From positions 1 to 64,000 of the forward strand of contig JAPKZQ010000040.1 in NCBI GenBank assembly GCA_026393675.1: a stretch of 64,000 nt of DNA, written 5' to 3'. The notes beneath the pieces are model-generated. The model had not been told where the DNA came from. It searched no databases and saw only the letters and a program-made list of their open reading frames with translations. Position 1 is the first letter of the stretch. Every line of letters starts with the position of its first letter. The position numbers and the translations under genes were made by a program. Source of the stretch: Acidobacteriota bacterium (lineage in GTDB: Bacteria > Acidobacteriota > Vicinamibacteria > Vicinamibacterales > JAKQTR01). Below are positions 1 through 8,296 of the stretch, piece after piece.

Positions 1-59
1 GTCTAATACTTCGGCGGAGGAATCAACCCCTCCCGGTGCCTGGGAGCTCCCCTAATTCT

Positions 60-139
60 CTAACGAGGCCTGCCTCAGACCGTGCGACGAGACCCTCCGC
101 TCCAGACATGCTCGAAGGTCTGAGGCATGGCCTCGTTAG
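60..139. repeat. Long imperfect inverted repeat (hairpin element)
   Basis: The left arm at 60-81 and the right arm at 117-139 are reverse complements over 22 of 23 positions, with one unpaired base, around a 35-nt loop. The outer ends read CTAACGAGGCC and GGCCTCGTTAG. The right arm ends inside the first bases of the dispersed repeat at 136-257. Such a structure would fold as a strong stem in RNA or single-stranded DNA. I see no gene in 1-337. Confidence 0.75.
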
Positions 140-257
140 TCCTTCGATTCACAAGTTCGGTGACGAACTTGTTCCCTCAGGACTAAGTGCTGAGCGAGCG
201 TTTTGACCGATAACCGTGCGGGGATACGCAACCGTAATTGTGAGTCGAAGCACTTAG
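136..257 (-). repeat. Dispersed ~122-bp intergenic repeat, copy 1
   Basis: Read on the minus strand this copy begins CTAAGTGCTTCGACTC and ends near GAATCGAAGGACTAA. It shares the block GCTCGCTCAGCACT(T/A)AGTCCTGAG with the copies at 5941-6064 and 18511-18634. An internal hairpin has a perfect 9-bp stem (ACAAGTTCG, 151-159, with CGAACTTGT, 164-172) around a 4-nt loop. The outer ends form an imperfect terminal inverted repeat. Confidence 0.85.
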
Positions 258-337
258 CAGGCGCGGCTGATGGCGCGCGTGACCTTGCGCGCCAAGCGCG
301 CTTCGAGCGTACTGCGATACGACATGGATACCTGAGT

Positions 338-1378
338 TTAGCGCAGGAGGAGTCGGTCGAGCGTGCGGGGCCAAGTGATCGCCGCGCCGGCTGTCGCCCC
401 GGCCGACCCCATCTTTTCGGCAAGCGCCGGCGATTCGGCGAGTTGCACCATCGCATCGGCGATGGAGGCCGGAGTGGGATCGGTCAGAAGCCCCTCCTGC
501 CGGTGGCGGACCAGTTCGGCCGGCCCTCCGCTATCCGTGCAGGTAATGACCGCCTTGCGGGAGGCGAACGCCTCGACGGTCACCAGGCCATAATCCTCCG
601 ACATGGTCGGGAACACCACGGCGCGGCATCTGGCGAGATAATCCACCAGTTGGGACGTGTTGATGGAACCGACCAGGCGCACGCGGTCCTCGACCCCGAG
701 GTCGTGCGCCAACTGCTTGAGCCGCGGTCCGTCCTCCCCATCGCCGGCAATGGTGCACCTGAGATGTCGAGCCTGCGGCTCGGCACACGCCCTGATCACG
801 AGATCCAGGCGCTTGAGCGGCGAGAGCCGGGAGACCGCGAAGAACTCCTCGCCGTATCCATCGCACCGGTAGGGTCTCTGCGGCGCCGGCGGATATAGCA
901 CCTCGGCCGGGATTCCACCGAAATGTTGGAGGCGCTGCTGGATCGTGGCCGAGATCGTATAGAGCTTCGTGACGTTCCTCGTCAGCAGGTAACGATCGAC
1001 GGTGTGGATGATCCGTCGCCGGATCTTCTCCTTCAACAGCCCCTTCCACTTGAGCGGCACGATGAACCGGTCCCAGAGGTCGTAATACTCCCGCATCCTG
1101 TGGTTCAGCCAGCACACGTGCCTGGGATGCCGCACCGCGTAACTGGGATAGCGGAAGGAGATCACCTGATCGACCGGCGACTCATCGCACGCGACACCGA
1201 CGTCGGTGAGCCACGTCGCCAGGTACGCGGCGCCCTGCCGTCCGAACCGATTCTGCGGTGTCCGGACCAGGTCGACCTCGTGCCCGGCTTCCCGAAGCGC
1301 GTCGACGAGCGATCGGGCAAGCACAACATGGCCGCCCTCGGCGAACAGGGGATTTGAGGTAATGACCGCGATCTTCAT
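338..1378 (-). CDS. Glycosyltransferase family 4 (GT-B fold)
   Basis: A predicted cytoplasmic glycosyltransferase of 346 residues that would transfer a sugar from a nucleotide-sugar donor to a glycan or lipid acceptor. The N-terminal Rossmann strand (residues 3-37, with a GGH turn) and a C-terminal GT1 domain (about 165-340) are visible. The donor-site E-x7-E motif is E261 to E269 within SEDYGLVTVEA, and SPLKRLDLVI (residues 186-195) is the usual start of the donor domain. The ATG at 1378 gives the expected start MKIAVIT. Substrate cannot be told from sequence. It stands alone on the minus strand, ending 80 bp from the dispersed repeat. Confidence 0.88.
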   Translation of the reverse strand: MKIAVITSNPLFAEGGHVVLARSLVDALREAGHEVDLVRTPQNRFGRQGAAYLATWLTDVGVACDESPVDQVISFRYPSYAVRHPRHVCWLNHRMREYYDLWDRFIVPLKWKGLLKEKIRRRIIHTVDRYLLTRNVTKLYTISATIQQRLQHFGGIPAEVLYPPAPQRPYRCDGYGEEFFAVSRLSPLKRLDLVIRACAEPQARHLRCTIAGDGEDGPRLKQLAHDLGVEDRVRLVGSINTSQLVDYLARCRAVVFPTMSEDYGLVTVEAFASRKAVITCTDSGGPAELVRHRQEGLLTDPTPASIADAMVQLAESPALAEKMGSAGATAGAAITWPRTLDRLLLR

Positions 1379-1482
1379 AATTGGTCAGCCGCCAGGGCGC
1401 TCGATCGCGCACCGCCGACGTTCGCGATTGTATGGGCTGGCGCCGGGGCCGTCAACGAAGCGGCGTTACATCAGGTTGAAAG

Positions 1483-1550
1483 CGTCATGCCGGCGAACGC
1501 CGGCATCCAGAGAGGTCCACGACTGGATTCCGGCTTTCGCCGGAATGACG
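1483..1550. repeat. REPIN-like inverted pair of short palindromes
   Basis: Two 28-bp units lie head to head. Unit one (1483-1510) holds ATGCCGGCG-AA-CGCCGGCAT, and unit two (1523-1550) holds ATTCCGGC-TTTC-GCCGGAAT. Each is a near-perfect palindrome, and together they form a larger inverted repeat ending in CGTCAT and ATGACG. The same family recurs at 35596-35664. In form it resembles REP/REPIN or neisserial dRS3-type repeats; short apparent reading frames across it are spurious. Confidence 0.8.
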
Positions 1551-1587
1551 AGATAAGTAGAAGGTAGTCGGCAGCCAGTAGACCGTA

Positions 1588-1610
1588 GGGGCGGGCCCCC
1601 GTGCCCGCCC
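1588..1610. repeat. GC-rich hairpin repeat
   Basis: GGGCGGGC (1589-1596) pairs perfectly with GCCCGCCC (1603-1610) around a 6-nt loop. It sits between the REPIN-like pair and the UPF0104 gene, in the 1379-1698 gap. No T-tract follows, so it is not an obvious intrinsic terminator. The rest of this gap holds nothing else I can support. Confidence 0.55.
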
Positions 1611-1698
1611 GAATCACGAAGCGGCGTTGTCGGAGACTTCGCGGCCATGGTACGATGTCGCCTTTGCGGGTTGCCCGGCATCCCAACGGTCGCACCGT

Positions 1699-2691
1699 AT
1701 GATCGACACGCCAGACAGCCCGCCGCCAAGCACCACCCGCCGCATCGCCACCCTGCTCGTCAAGATTGTCGTCAGCGCGGGTCTGATGGCGCTGCTGCTG
1801 GCGAAGACCGATCTCGCCAGCCTGTGGAGCCACTTCCGCAGCGCGTCGCTGCTGTGGCTTGGCGCGGCCCTGGCCTTGTACCTCGTGATGATTCTGATTA
1901 GCGCGTGGCGCTGGCACCTGCTGCTCGATGCCCAGCGATTGGTCATCGGTCGCGCGTGGCTCGTGGATTCGTACCTGGTCGCCACTTTCTTCAATAACTT
2001 CCTGCCGAGCAACATCGGCGGAGACGTGATTCGTATCCGCGACACATCCGGCCACGCGGGATCAAAGACCATCGCCACCACTGTCGTGCTCATGGATCGG
2101 GGCATCGGTCTTCTGGGCCTGTTCCTCGTGGCCGCGGTGGGCGCGTCGGCGGCCGCGGCGGCAGGCGGGCATGCCCCCGTCTGGGCGTCGCTGCTGTGGC
2201 TGGCGTTTGGCGGAGCGCTGGTGGTCGGTGCTGCCGCTGTCTTTTTGCCGAAGAGCGTCGGCATGCTGTTGAAACCGCTTCGGGTGATTCATCAGGAATG
2301 GGTCGGCGAACGCATCAACCGCCTGATTGGGACGCTGGAACGCTTTCGGACTCAGCCGCGCTCGCTCCTCTCGTGTTTCAGCGGCGCGATCCTGGTCCAA
2401 GCCGTCCTGGTGGCGTTCTACTTTGCCGTGGGCCGGAGCATGGGGATCGCCGTGCCCATCTCCGACCTGGCCGTCATCGTGCCGGTATCGTTCGTGGTCC
2501 AGATGCTGCCGGTCTCGCTCAACGGCCTCGGCGTGCGCGAGGCGACCTTCAAACTCTACTTCGCGCAGATCGGGCTGCCGGCGGCGTCGGCGCTCGCCGT
2601 GTCTCTGATGGGCGCAGCGCTGGTGATGATCTTCTCGCTGTCGGGCGCCGTGGCGTATTTGTTGCGCGGCTCCAAGCGGTCGCTCCGCTGA
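1699..2691 (+). CDS. UPF0104 / LPG synthase-type flippase domain membrane protein
   Basis: A polytopic inner-membrane protein of 330 residues with about eight hydrophobic segments, matching the LPG_synthase_TM (UPF0104) family. Family members without the soluble aminoacyl-transferase domain are thought to handle lipids or lipid-linked glycans. The family signature is visible as FFNNFLPSNIGGDVIR near residues 95-110 and SLNGLGVREA near 274. I chose the ATG at 1699 (MIDTPDSPPPS). A TTG start 24 codons upstream would add a polar extension unlike the family, and a TACGAT -10-like box lies inside that extension. A second family member is at 38247-39236. It lies among glycan genes, which suggests an envelope role. 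Confidence 0.85.
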   Translation: MIDTPDSPPPSTTRRIATLLVKIVVSAGLMALLLAKTDLASLWSHFRSASLLWLGAALALYLVMILISAWRWHLLLDAQRLVIGRAWLVDSYLVATFFNNFLPSNIGGDVIRIRDTSGHAGSKTIATTVVLMDRGIGLLGLFLVAAVGASAAAAAGGHAPVWASLLWLAFGGALVVGAAAVFLPKSVGMLLKPLRVIHQEWVGERINRLIGTLERFRTQPRSLLSCFSGAILVQAVLVAFYFAVGRSMGIAVPISDLAVIVPVSFVVQMLPVSLNGLGVREATFKLYFAQIGLPAASALAVSLMGAALVMIFSLSGAVAYLLRGSKRSLR

Positions 2692-2708
2692 GATCCCCCG
2701 ACATCCAA

Positions 2709-3665
2709 CTACGACAGGTGCTCTCTGATTTCGCGAATGACGTAGGTCGGCTTGTCCTGGGATTCGTAGTACGTCCGCGCCTGCATTTCCGCCAGCATGC
2801 CCACGGTCACGAACTGGACACCAGCGAGCAGGAGCAGCACGCCAATCAGCAGTACGGCTCGATTCCCAACGGGCTGTCCGTCACACGCCGCCAGCCAGGC
2901 CACCCAACCGAGCATCGCCATACCAATGGCGCCCGAGGCCAGCCCGAGTGCGCCAAAGAATCTGATGGGTCTGCCGGCATGATTGAGGAAGAACTTCACC
3001 GTGAGCAGATCGAGCACGACAGGCACGATGCGCCCGAGACCGTACTTGGAGCGGCCGAACCGGCGCCGACGGTGATTGACGATGCGTTCGACAATGGTCG
3101 CGCCCCGTTCCGACGCGATCGCCGGCAACAGGCGGTGCATGCCACGGTAGAGCTTCAGCGGCTTGACGATGTCCGCCCGGAACGCCTTCAGTGAACACCC
3201 GTAATCGTGCAACCTCACGCCGGTCACGCGCGAGATGATCCAACTGGCCATCATCGACGGCACCCGGCGTGAGAAGAAGCGATCCTTGCGATCCTGACGC
3301 CAGCCGCAGGCGATGTCGGCGCCCTGCTCCACCATCGAAACCAGCGCCGGGATATCGTGCGGGTCGTTCTGCAGATCGCCGTCGCATGTCACGACGACCT
3401 GGCCGCGCGCAAGCGCGAAGCCCGCGGCAAACGCCGCCGTCTGGCCGAAGTTGCGACGGAACCGCACCACCCGCACCCGCGAATCCGCCGCCTGGATGGC
3501 GACCAGCCTCTCGAAGCTGTCGTCTGTGCTCCCATCGTCAATGGCCAGCACCTCGTACGGACGTCCCGATGCCCCAAGCGCGGCCGCGAGCTCGACGAAC
3601 AACTCGGGAATGCTGGCCGACTCGTTGTGGATGGGGACGACGATGGAGAGGAAGGGCGCGGTCAC
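2709..3665 (-). CDS. Polyisoprenyl-phosphate glycosyltransferase (GT2, GtrB/ArnC type)
   Basis: A 318-residue GT2 enzyme of the dolichyl/undecaprenyl-phosphate hexose synthase type, which moves a sugar from a nucleotide donor to a lipid phosphate on the cytoplasmic face. The catalytic domain begins FLSIVVPIHNES, with DDGSTDDSF and the metal-binding CDGDLQNDP. The later KDRFFSRRVPSMMASWI and LHDYGCSLKAF stretches are family hallmarks, and two C-terminal membrane helices follow (about 230-290). The GTG at 3665 (VTAPFLS) gives family length; longer starts run through the upstream gene. It begins 13 bp after the DedA-like gene ends, so the two are probably co-transcribed. The product could serve the GT-C enzyme at 4411-5964. 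Confidence 0.88.
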   Translation of the reverse strand: MTAPFLSIVVPIHNESASIPELFVELAAALGASGRPYEVLAIDDGSTDDSFERLVAIQAADSRVRVVRFRRNFGQTAAFAAGFALARGQVVVTCDGDLQNDPHDIPALVSMVEQGADIACGWRQDRKDRFFSRRVPSMMASWIISRVTGVRLHDYGCSLKAFRADIVKPLKLYRGMHRLLPAIASERGATIVERIVNHRRRRFGRSKYGLGRIVPVVLDLLTVKFFLNHAGRPIRFFGALGLASGAIGMAMLGWVAWLAACDGQPVGNRAVLLIGVLLLLAGVQFVTVGMLAEMQARTYYESQDKPTYVIREIREHLS

Positions 3666-3678
3666 GATCGGCTGTCGA

Positions 3679-4278
3679 TTATACCTCGCCCGCTGCCCGC
3701 TGCCGATTCGACCAGTAGTAGAGCGCGAGGATCGCGGCAGCAACTGCGCCGGCAATGAGACCGACCTCACGCCCATGTGTGCGCAGATAACCCAACGCCG
3801 CCTCGCCGTAGTAGTACGCCAGAACGCCCTCGATCAGGTATCGGAGTCCACGGCCGATCGCGATTGAACTCGCCAGTTGGCGCACAGTCATGCCGGCCAC
3901 GCCCGCCGACAGCACGAACAACTTCAGAGGCACCGGTGGCGGCAACATCGATGGCACGATGACCGCCGCCAGCCCATAGCGTCTGAACGCCGCAAGCGCT
4001 CGCTCGACCCTGGCCGTCTTGAAACGGCGTCGCAACAGCGCCTCGCCCCCTTTGCGACCGAGATAGTACACGGCGAGGCATCCGACCACGGAACCTGCCG
4101 TGGCCATCGCGACGTAGTACAGCAGCATCGAGGGCGTTCGCGTCACCATCCAGACAATCAGGATGTCGTTGACCTCTGGCAGCGAGACAAACGACGCGTC
4201 GGCGGCAGCAATGAGGAACAGGCCCGGCCCTCCGACACTCATGGCGAATGCTTGTGCCCAGGCAATCAATCGTGTCAT
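3679..4278 (-). CDS. DedA/VTT-domain membrane protein (YqaA-like)
   Basis: A small inner-membrane protein of 199 residues with the VTT (SNARE-associated) fold. It has several hydrophobic helices, an acidic early segment (SLPEVNDILIVWMVTR), GSVVGCLAVYYLGRKGG in the middle, and an arginine-containing amphipathic turn (SIAIGRGLRYLIEG). DedA relatives are implicated in phospholipid or undecaprenyl-phosphate translocation and membrane homeostasis; the exact substrate here is unknown. It is the first gene of a two-gene minus-strand unit with the polyprenyl-phosphate GT2. It is divergent from the GT-C gene starting at 4411, so 4279-4410 must hold both promoters. Confidence 0.82.
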   Translation of the reverse strand: MTRLIAWAQAFAMSVGGPGLFLIAAADASFVSLPEVNDILIVWMVTRTPSMLLYYVAMATAGSVVGCLAVYYLGRKGGEALLRRRFKTARVERALAAFRRYGLAAVIVPSMLPPPVPLKLFVLSAGVAGMTVRQLASSIAIGRGLRYLIEGVLAYYYGEAALGYLRTHGREVGLIAGAVAAAILALYYWSNRQRAAGEV

Positions 4279-4410
4279 CAGGTCGCCATCCGCCCGTGGT
4301 TCCGGCCAATTGGCATCACGTGTTCAAGTCGAATATGTGGTGTACAGTGGCTCGACTGGCGTTCTCCCGCCAGTCCGGGCAACACTCAAGAATATCAGGC
4401 GACCACGCGC

Positions 4411-5964
4411 GTGACCACTGTCGATCACACACACCTGCCAGGGAGCGCCAGCCCCGCCATTCCCGAAGCGCGACGTCCAGCTCGCATCACGCCTCGCCTG
4501 GTTGCCGTGTTGGCGTTGGGGATCGGTCTGGCCGCAGCGATCTACTACGCCCACGCAGGGTTGACGCTGGCCCATTTCGACGCGAAGGGCCACCTGGTGG
4601 TGACGCGCCGCATCATCGACAGCATTACGCCTGGATGGCTCCAGATAGGCGCGCTCTGGCTGCCGCTGCCCCACCTGATCAATCTGGTGCCGGTCCAGTT
4701 TGATTTCTTCTATCGCACGGGGGCATTTGCGGTCGCCGTCTCGATCGCCTCGTTCGGCCTCGCAACCTGGGCGATCGCGACGATGATTCTGACGGCTACC
4801 GGGTCCCGGACGGCTGCCGCGTTGGGAACGGCGGTGTTTGCGGCCAATCCCAACGTCCTGTACCTCCAGGCGACGCCGATGACCGAACCCCTTTTCTGGG
4901 GCCTCGCCTGCTGCTCGGTCGTACTCACGCGTGATGCGCTCGTGTCGGATAGCCCGATCGCCATTCGCCGGGCCGGCCTGGTCATCGCCGCCGCCGTCCT
5001 GACGCGGTACGAAGCGTGGCCGATCTGCGTGGCCCTGCTTGGCCTCGGCGCCCTGGCACTACTCAGACAAGGAACGCCCTGGCGACACGCGATCCAACGG
5101 GTGGCGAAGGTATCGGTCTATCCGGCCGTGGCGATCCTCGCGTTTCTGGTGTTGAGCCGCGCGACCATCGGTGAGTGGTTCGTGCGGTCGGGCTTTTTTG
5201 TTCCTGAACCGGAGACGTTGAACCAGCCAATGGACTCTGCGCTGGCGGTGTGGCGAGGGTTGAAGCAGTTGACCACCGAGCCGCTCATGTGGATTGGAAT
5301 GGTTGGACTGGCCACCCCTCTCGTCGTCGCCATTCGCGATCGCCGCCGCGCGCTCGATCTACTGCCGCTATCGGTTGCGGCGGCAGGATTGCTGCCCTGG
5401 TTCGCGTTTTACCAGGGACACGTCTTCCGCGTCCGCTACATGACGGCGCTGCTTCCGGTTGTCGCCATCGGCGCCGGATTGCTGGTGGGCCGGCTGCATC
5501 GTCGCTGGTTGGTGGCCGGTGCGCTGCTCCTGCTTGCGGCCATCGGGCTCGGGCCACGTCCCTTTGATCGGTTGGCGGCGATGCCGCTCGAGGCCCAGTG
5601 GGACATGCGCCTGAGGGTCGGCCGTCAGCAGGTCACCGCCTATCTTTCGCGCGCGTGGGATGGCGAACCCATCATGGCCAGCATGGGTTCACTCGCCCAC
5701 TACATGCACGAGCTCTCGGGGTCTGGCTTCCGGTTACGCGATTTTCTGCACGAGGGAAACGGGGACATCTGGCTGGAGGCGCTGGTCTATCCCGATCCGA
5801 TTGTCGAATGGATCCTGATTGAGGAGAGCGCCAGGGGCGGCGACATGCTCGCCGCCCTGGCGCGAGAGCGACCGCAGTTTCTGGCGGGCTACGACAAGGT
5901 GGCCGAGGGCGGGGGCACGGCCCTCTACCGCCGTCGTCCCCTTAGTGCTTCGACTCGCAAGTAG
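4411..5964 (+). CDS. GT-C fold membrane glycosyltransferase (RgtA/ArnT-like)
   Basis: A predicted polytopic glycosyltransferase of 517 residues that would use a lipid-phosphate sugar donor on the outer face of the inner membrane. After a first helix (about 32-50) comes the extracytoplasmic acidic loop with LAHFDAKGHLVVTRRIIDS, typical of the catalytic region of GT39/PMT-like enzymes. About ten further hydrophobic segments and a soluble C-terminal part follow. I chose GTG 4411 (VTTVDHTHLPGS) because longer forms run antisense through the divergent DedA-like gene. The last eight codons and the stop lie inside the dispersed repeat at 5941-6064, so the C-terminus seems to have been rewritten by repeat insertion. 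Confidence 0.8.
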   Translation: MTTVDHTHLPGSASPAIPEARRPARITPRLVAVLALGIGLAAAIYYAHAGLTLAHFDAKGHLVVTRRIIDSITPGWLQIGALWLPLPHLINLVPVQFDFFYRTGAFAVAVSIASFGLATWAIATMILTATGSRTAAALGTAVFAANPNVLYLQATPMTEPLFWGLACCSVVLTRDALVSDSPIAIRRAGLVIAAAVLTRYEAWPICVALLGLGALALLRQGTPWRHAIQRVAKVSVYPAVAILAFLVLSRATIGEWFVRSGFFVPEPETLNQPMDSALAVWRGLKQLTTEPLMWIGMVGLATPLVVAIRDRRRALDLLPLSVAAAGLLPWFAFYQGHVFRVRYMTALLPVVAIGAGLLVGRLHRRWLVAGALLLLAAIGLGPRPFDRLAAMPLEAQWDMRLRVGRQQVTAYLSRAWDGEPIMASMGSLAHYMHELSGSGFRLRDFLHEGNGDIWLEALVYPDPIVEWILIEESARGGDMLAALARERPQFLAGYDKVAEGGGTALYRRRPLSASTRK

Positions 5965-6064
5965 GTTACTTATTCGTGCGAGCCGCTCCGGTGAAGAACG
6001 CTCGCTCAGCACTAAGTCCTGAGTGAACAAGTTCGTCGCCGAACGTGTGAATCGAAGGACTTAG
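5941..6064 (+). repeat. Dispersed ~122-bp intergenic repeat, copy 2
   Basis: It begins CTTAGTGCTTCGACTCGC and ends GAATCGAAGGACTTAG. The two ends are imperfect inverted repeats of each other (13 of 16). The internal hairpin CAAGTTCG-TCGC-CGAACGTG has one mismatch. It lies between two convergent genes and contains the stop codons of both: the GT-C stop (5962-5964) near its left end and the beta-barrel gene stop (6061-6063) at its right edge. Confidence 0.88.
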
Positions 6065-6756
6065 AACCGAATCCGGAGCGTCCCCAGCACGTTGACGCCA
6101 CCCAGATCGATCTTGTTGCTCAGGAAGTCGTTCGACAGGTTTCCCTGTCCCCATTGCGCCCGCACTTCGATGCCGGCATCGGCCCGCCCGGATACACGCG
6201 CCCGAATCCCAAATGTCGCCACAGGCCCAACTGACGTCCCGCTGCCGACATACGCCGCGCGATAGATGCTGTTGTCGGTGAAGTCGACGAACTCGCCGGT
6301 TTCGCTGTACCGCCAGACATACACGGCGAGGCCAACGCCCACGTATGGCTGGAACGCGCTGCGCGCCCCGAAGGGCAGGTACTTCAGCGTCGCCACCACG
6401 GGCACCACACGCAGTTTCATCTCCTGCGAGATCTCACTGCCGTCCGTGTTGACCCACGCGTCGTAGACCGCAGACACCGGGCGCTGGTAATAGCCGACGC
6501 CGATGCCGGCCTCGAGGTTGCCGCCCACGGTCACGAGCCATTCGCCACCGCCGGTGAAGCCCTTGAAGTCGTTGACGTTGAATAACAAGTACTGGCGGTT
6601 GGTCACCAGCACATCACCGGCAGTCCGCCCGTCCTCGGCCCGGGGCGTGAACACCCCGAGTTGGATATTCAGGCTCTGCTGGGCTCGCGCCAGCGATGCC
6701 TGCAGCAAGAGCACGGATACCGCCAAGAACGCCACGCCGGTCTTGTGTCGCAACAT
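6061..6756 (-). CDS. Outer-membrane beta-barrel protein
   Basis: A 231-residue secreted protein with a clear signal peptide (MLRHKTGVAFLAVSVLLLQA, cleavage near residue 25) and alternating hydrophobic strands such as GGEWLVTVGGNLEAGIGVGYY and FQPYVGVGLAVYVWRY. It ends in RIRF; a C-terminal phenylalanine is typical of barrels inserted by the Bam machinery. The likely fold is an 8-stranded OmpW/OmpA-like porin. Function is unknown. The TAA stop comes from the edge of the dispersed repeat directly after the terminal Phe codon, so the mature end is intact. Confidence 0.75.
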   Translation of the reverse strand: MLRHKTGVAFLAVSVLLLQASLARAQQSLNIQLGVFTPRAEDGRTAGDVLVTNRQYLLFNVNDFKGFTGGGEWLVTVGGNLEAGIGVGYYQRPVSAVYDAWVNTDGSEISQEMKLRVVPVVATLKYLPFGARSAFQPYVGVGLAVYVWRYSETGEFVDFTDNSIYRAAYVGSGTSVGPVATFGIRARVSGRADAGIEVRAQWGQGNLSNDFLSNKIDLGGVNVLGTLRIRF

Positions 6757-6870
6757 ACAGCCCCCTGGGAAAACAGTTCAACCTGAAACCAGCACGTTTG
6801 ATGCCAACCTCAGGGCCCTGGTTACACACGATCCGCCGTCGCCGGCGTCGGATGATGTCCTTGTGAGGTG

Positions 6871-7701
6871 TCAGGACGTCCGGTTAAGTGAACGATCGCG
6901 CCGGAATTCGGCAATCAGCTCGAGCATAGGTTGGAGCAGGGCCGGGTTGGCGGCCACCACGTGTCCGGCACGAGGGGCGAAACGAGATCCGTCCATGCCG
7001 CAGACGTGTCCGCCCGCTTCCTCCACGAGAAGGGCTCCTGCGGCCACGTCCCACGGGCGCAGGCTGGCCTCCCAAAAGCCGTCGAGACGTCCGGCCGCCA
7101 CGTAACACATGTCGAGTGCGGCCGACCCGAGCCGCCGCACGGCGCGCGCGCGTGTGATGAAGGCGCTGAACAGGCCCAGGATGTTGCCGGGATCCTGATG
7201 GATGTCGTACGGAAACCCCGTGACCAGGACGGAGTCGACGAGCCGCTCGGCCTTCGCCACAGCCATGCGCGACCCGTTCAGGAACGCCCCGACGCCCCGT
7301 TCCGCCGTAAACAACTCGCGTCGCGTGGGGTCGTAGATGGCGGCAATATCGACGCGTCCGCGGATTTCGAGCGCGAGCGCCGCGCAGAAGATCGGCAATC
7401 CGTGCGCGTAGTTGGTCGTGCCGTCGATCGGATCGAAGATCCAGCAGTACTCGCTGGTGCCTGCCGTGGCATCCGGGCGTCCGCCAAATTCCTCGGCCAG
7501 GATGGCGTGCGACGGAAACCGCTCAGCAAGCACGGCACGGCACATCTGCTCGACCTCGATGTCCACCTCGGTCACCAGGTCGATCGGGCCTTTCATGTCG
7601 ACGCGGAAGTCGCCGCCGAAGCGGCGCATCTGCAGTTCGCCGGCGCGCAGCACGATGTCGATCGCGGTGGCCAGGTATCGAGCCGTGTCGGGTGTCGCCA
7701 T
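6871..7701 (-). CDS. Inositol monophosphatase family protein (SuhB-like)
   Basis: A 276-residue cytoplasmic Mg-dependent phosphatase. The metal-site motif FDPIDGTTNYAHG (about residues 88-101) and the C-terminal WDVAAGALLVEEAGG (about 217-231) are the two IMPase signatures. LVTEVDIEVE and LAEEFGG supply the other conserved acidic residues. Substrates in the family include inositol phosphates, fructose bisphosphate and PAP, and SuhB also acts in antitermination, so I do not assign one. It begins 8 bp after the RsbW-like gene ends and is probably in an operon with it. Confidence 0.92.
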   Translation of the reverse strand: MATPDTARYLATAIDIVLRAGELQMRRFGGDFRVDMKGPIDLVTEVDIEVEQMCRAVLAERFPSHAILAEEFGGRPDATAGTSEYCWIFDPIDGTTNYAHGLPIFCAALALEIRGRVDIAAIYDPTRRELFTAERGVGAFLNGSRMAVAKAERLVDSVLVTGFPYDIHQDPGNILGLFSAFITRARAVRRLGSAALDMCYVAAGRLDGFWEASLRPWDVAAGALLVEEAGGHVCGMDGSRFAPRAGHVVAANPALLQPMLELIAEFRRDRSLNRTS

Positions 7702-7709
7702 GAGGGTAG

Positions 7710-8159
7710 TCAGGAGTGCCCGGGCAGCTTCTTGGTCAGGCGCACTTCCATGCCGCCTTCATGCGCCCGTTCGATGCGCACGTCGTCCATGAAACTGCGC
7801 ATGAAGAAAATGCCGCGCCCGCTGGATTTCAGGAGATTTTCGGGCGCGAGCGGGTCAGGCAACGCATCGGGATCGAAGCCGTCGCCCTGGTCGCGAATCG
7901 AAATCACCAACTCGTCTGGTTCGACCTCGGGGCGGGTCATGAACTCCACGAAGACCTGCTTCTGGAGGTCGTGCTTGTTGCCATGTTTGATGGCGTTGAT
8001 GACGGACTCCCGCACCGCCACTTCCATCCACACGAGGGCATCATCCTCGAAATTGAGCAGGCGGGCAACCCTGTCGCTGACCACCTGAACCATGTCGAGC
8101 ATCTCGAACGCGCTATTGAAGCGCAATCTGATCGTGGATCCCCTGGCGGGAAGTGTCAT
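7710..8159 (-). CDS. RsbW-like anti-sigma factor / serine kinase (HATPase_c_2)
   Basis: A 149-residue GHKL-type ATP-binding protein. The N box is ESVINAIKHGNKHD, followed by IRDQGDGFDP (G1 box) and GRGIFFMRSFMDDV (G2 box). This is the RsbW/SpoIIAB layout without a receiver or membrane domain, so it probably phosphorylates an anti-anti-sigma partner or binds a sigma factor. No partner antagonist is next to it. It starts the unit with the inositol phosphatase and is divergent from aroA. Confidence 0.85.
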   Translation of the reverse strand: MTLPARGSTIRLRFNSAFEMLDMVQVVSDRVARLLNFEDDALVWMEVAVRESVINAIKHGNKHDLQKQVFVEFMTRPEVEPDELVISIRDQGDGFDPDALPDPLAPENLLKSSGRGIFFMRSFMDDVRIERAHEGGMEVRLTKKLPGHS

Positions 8160-8296
8160 ATCCGCACTCGGTCGTCAGTTCGTGCGCCAGCCGCCGATAC
8201 CCTAACATAGTCCAACTTCGCTGCGGGCGCGACCGCGAATCTCGGATTGACGCGGGTCGGCGCCGCCCCTGGTTGCCCGGGTGCTATAGTGCGAAG

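Noticed and set aside
203-898. Long plus-strand frame opposite the first glycosyltransferase
   Set aside because: It is antisense to a clear GT4 gene, has no family motif and is arginine-rich as expected of a GC-rich shadow frame.
1471-1560. Short frames encoding VIPAKAGIQ or FRRKPES
   Set aside because: These are translations of the REPIN-like palindrome and not genes.
3877-4410. N-terminal extension of the GT-C glycosyltransferase
   Set aside because: It would run antisense through the DedA-like gene and is hydrophilic and low in similarity to the family; the start at GTG 4411 fits better.
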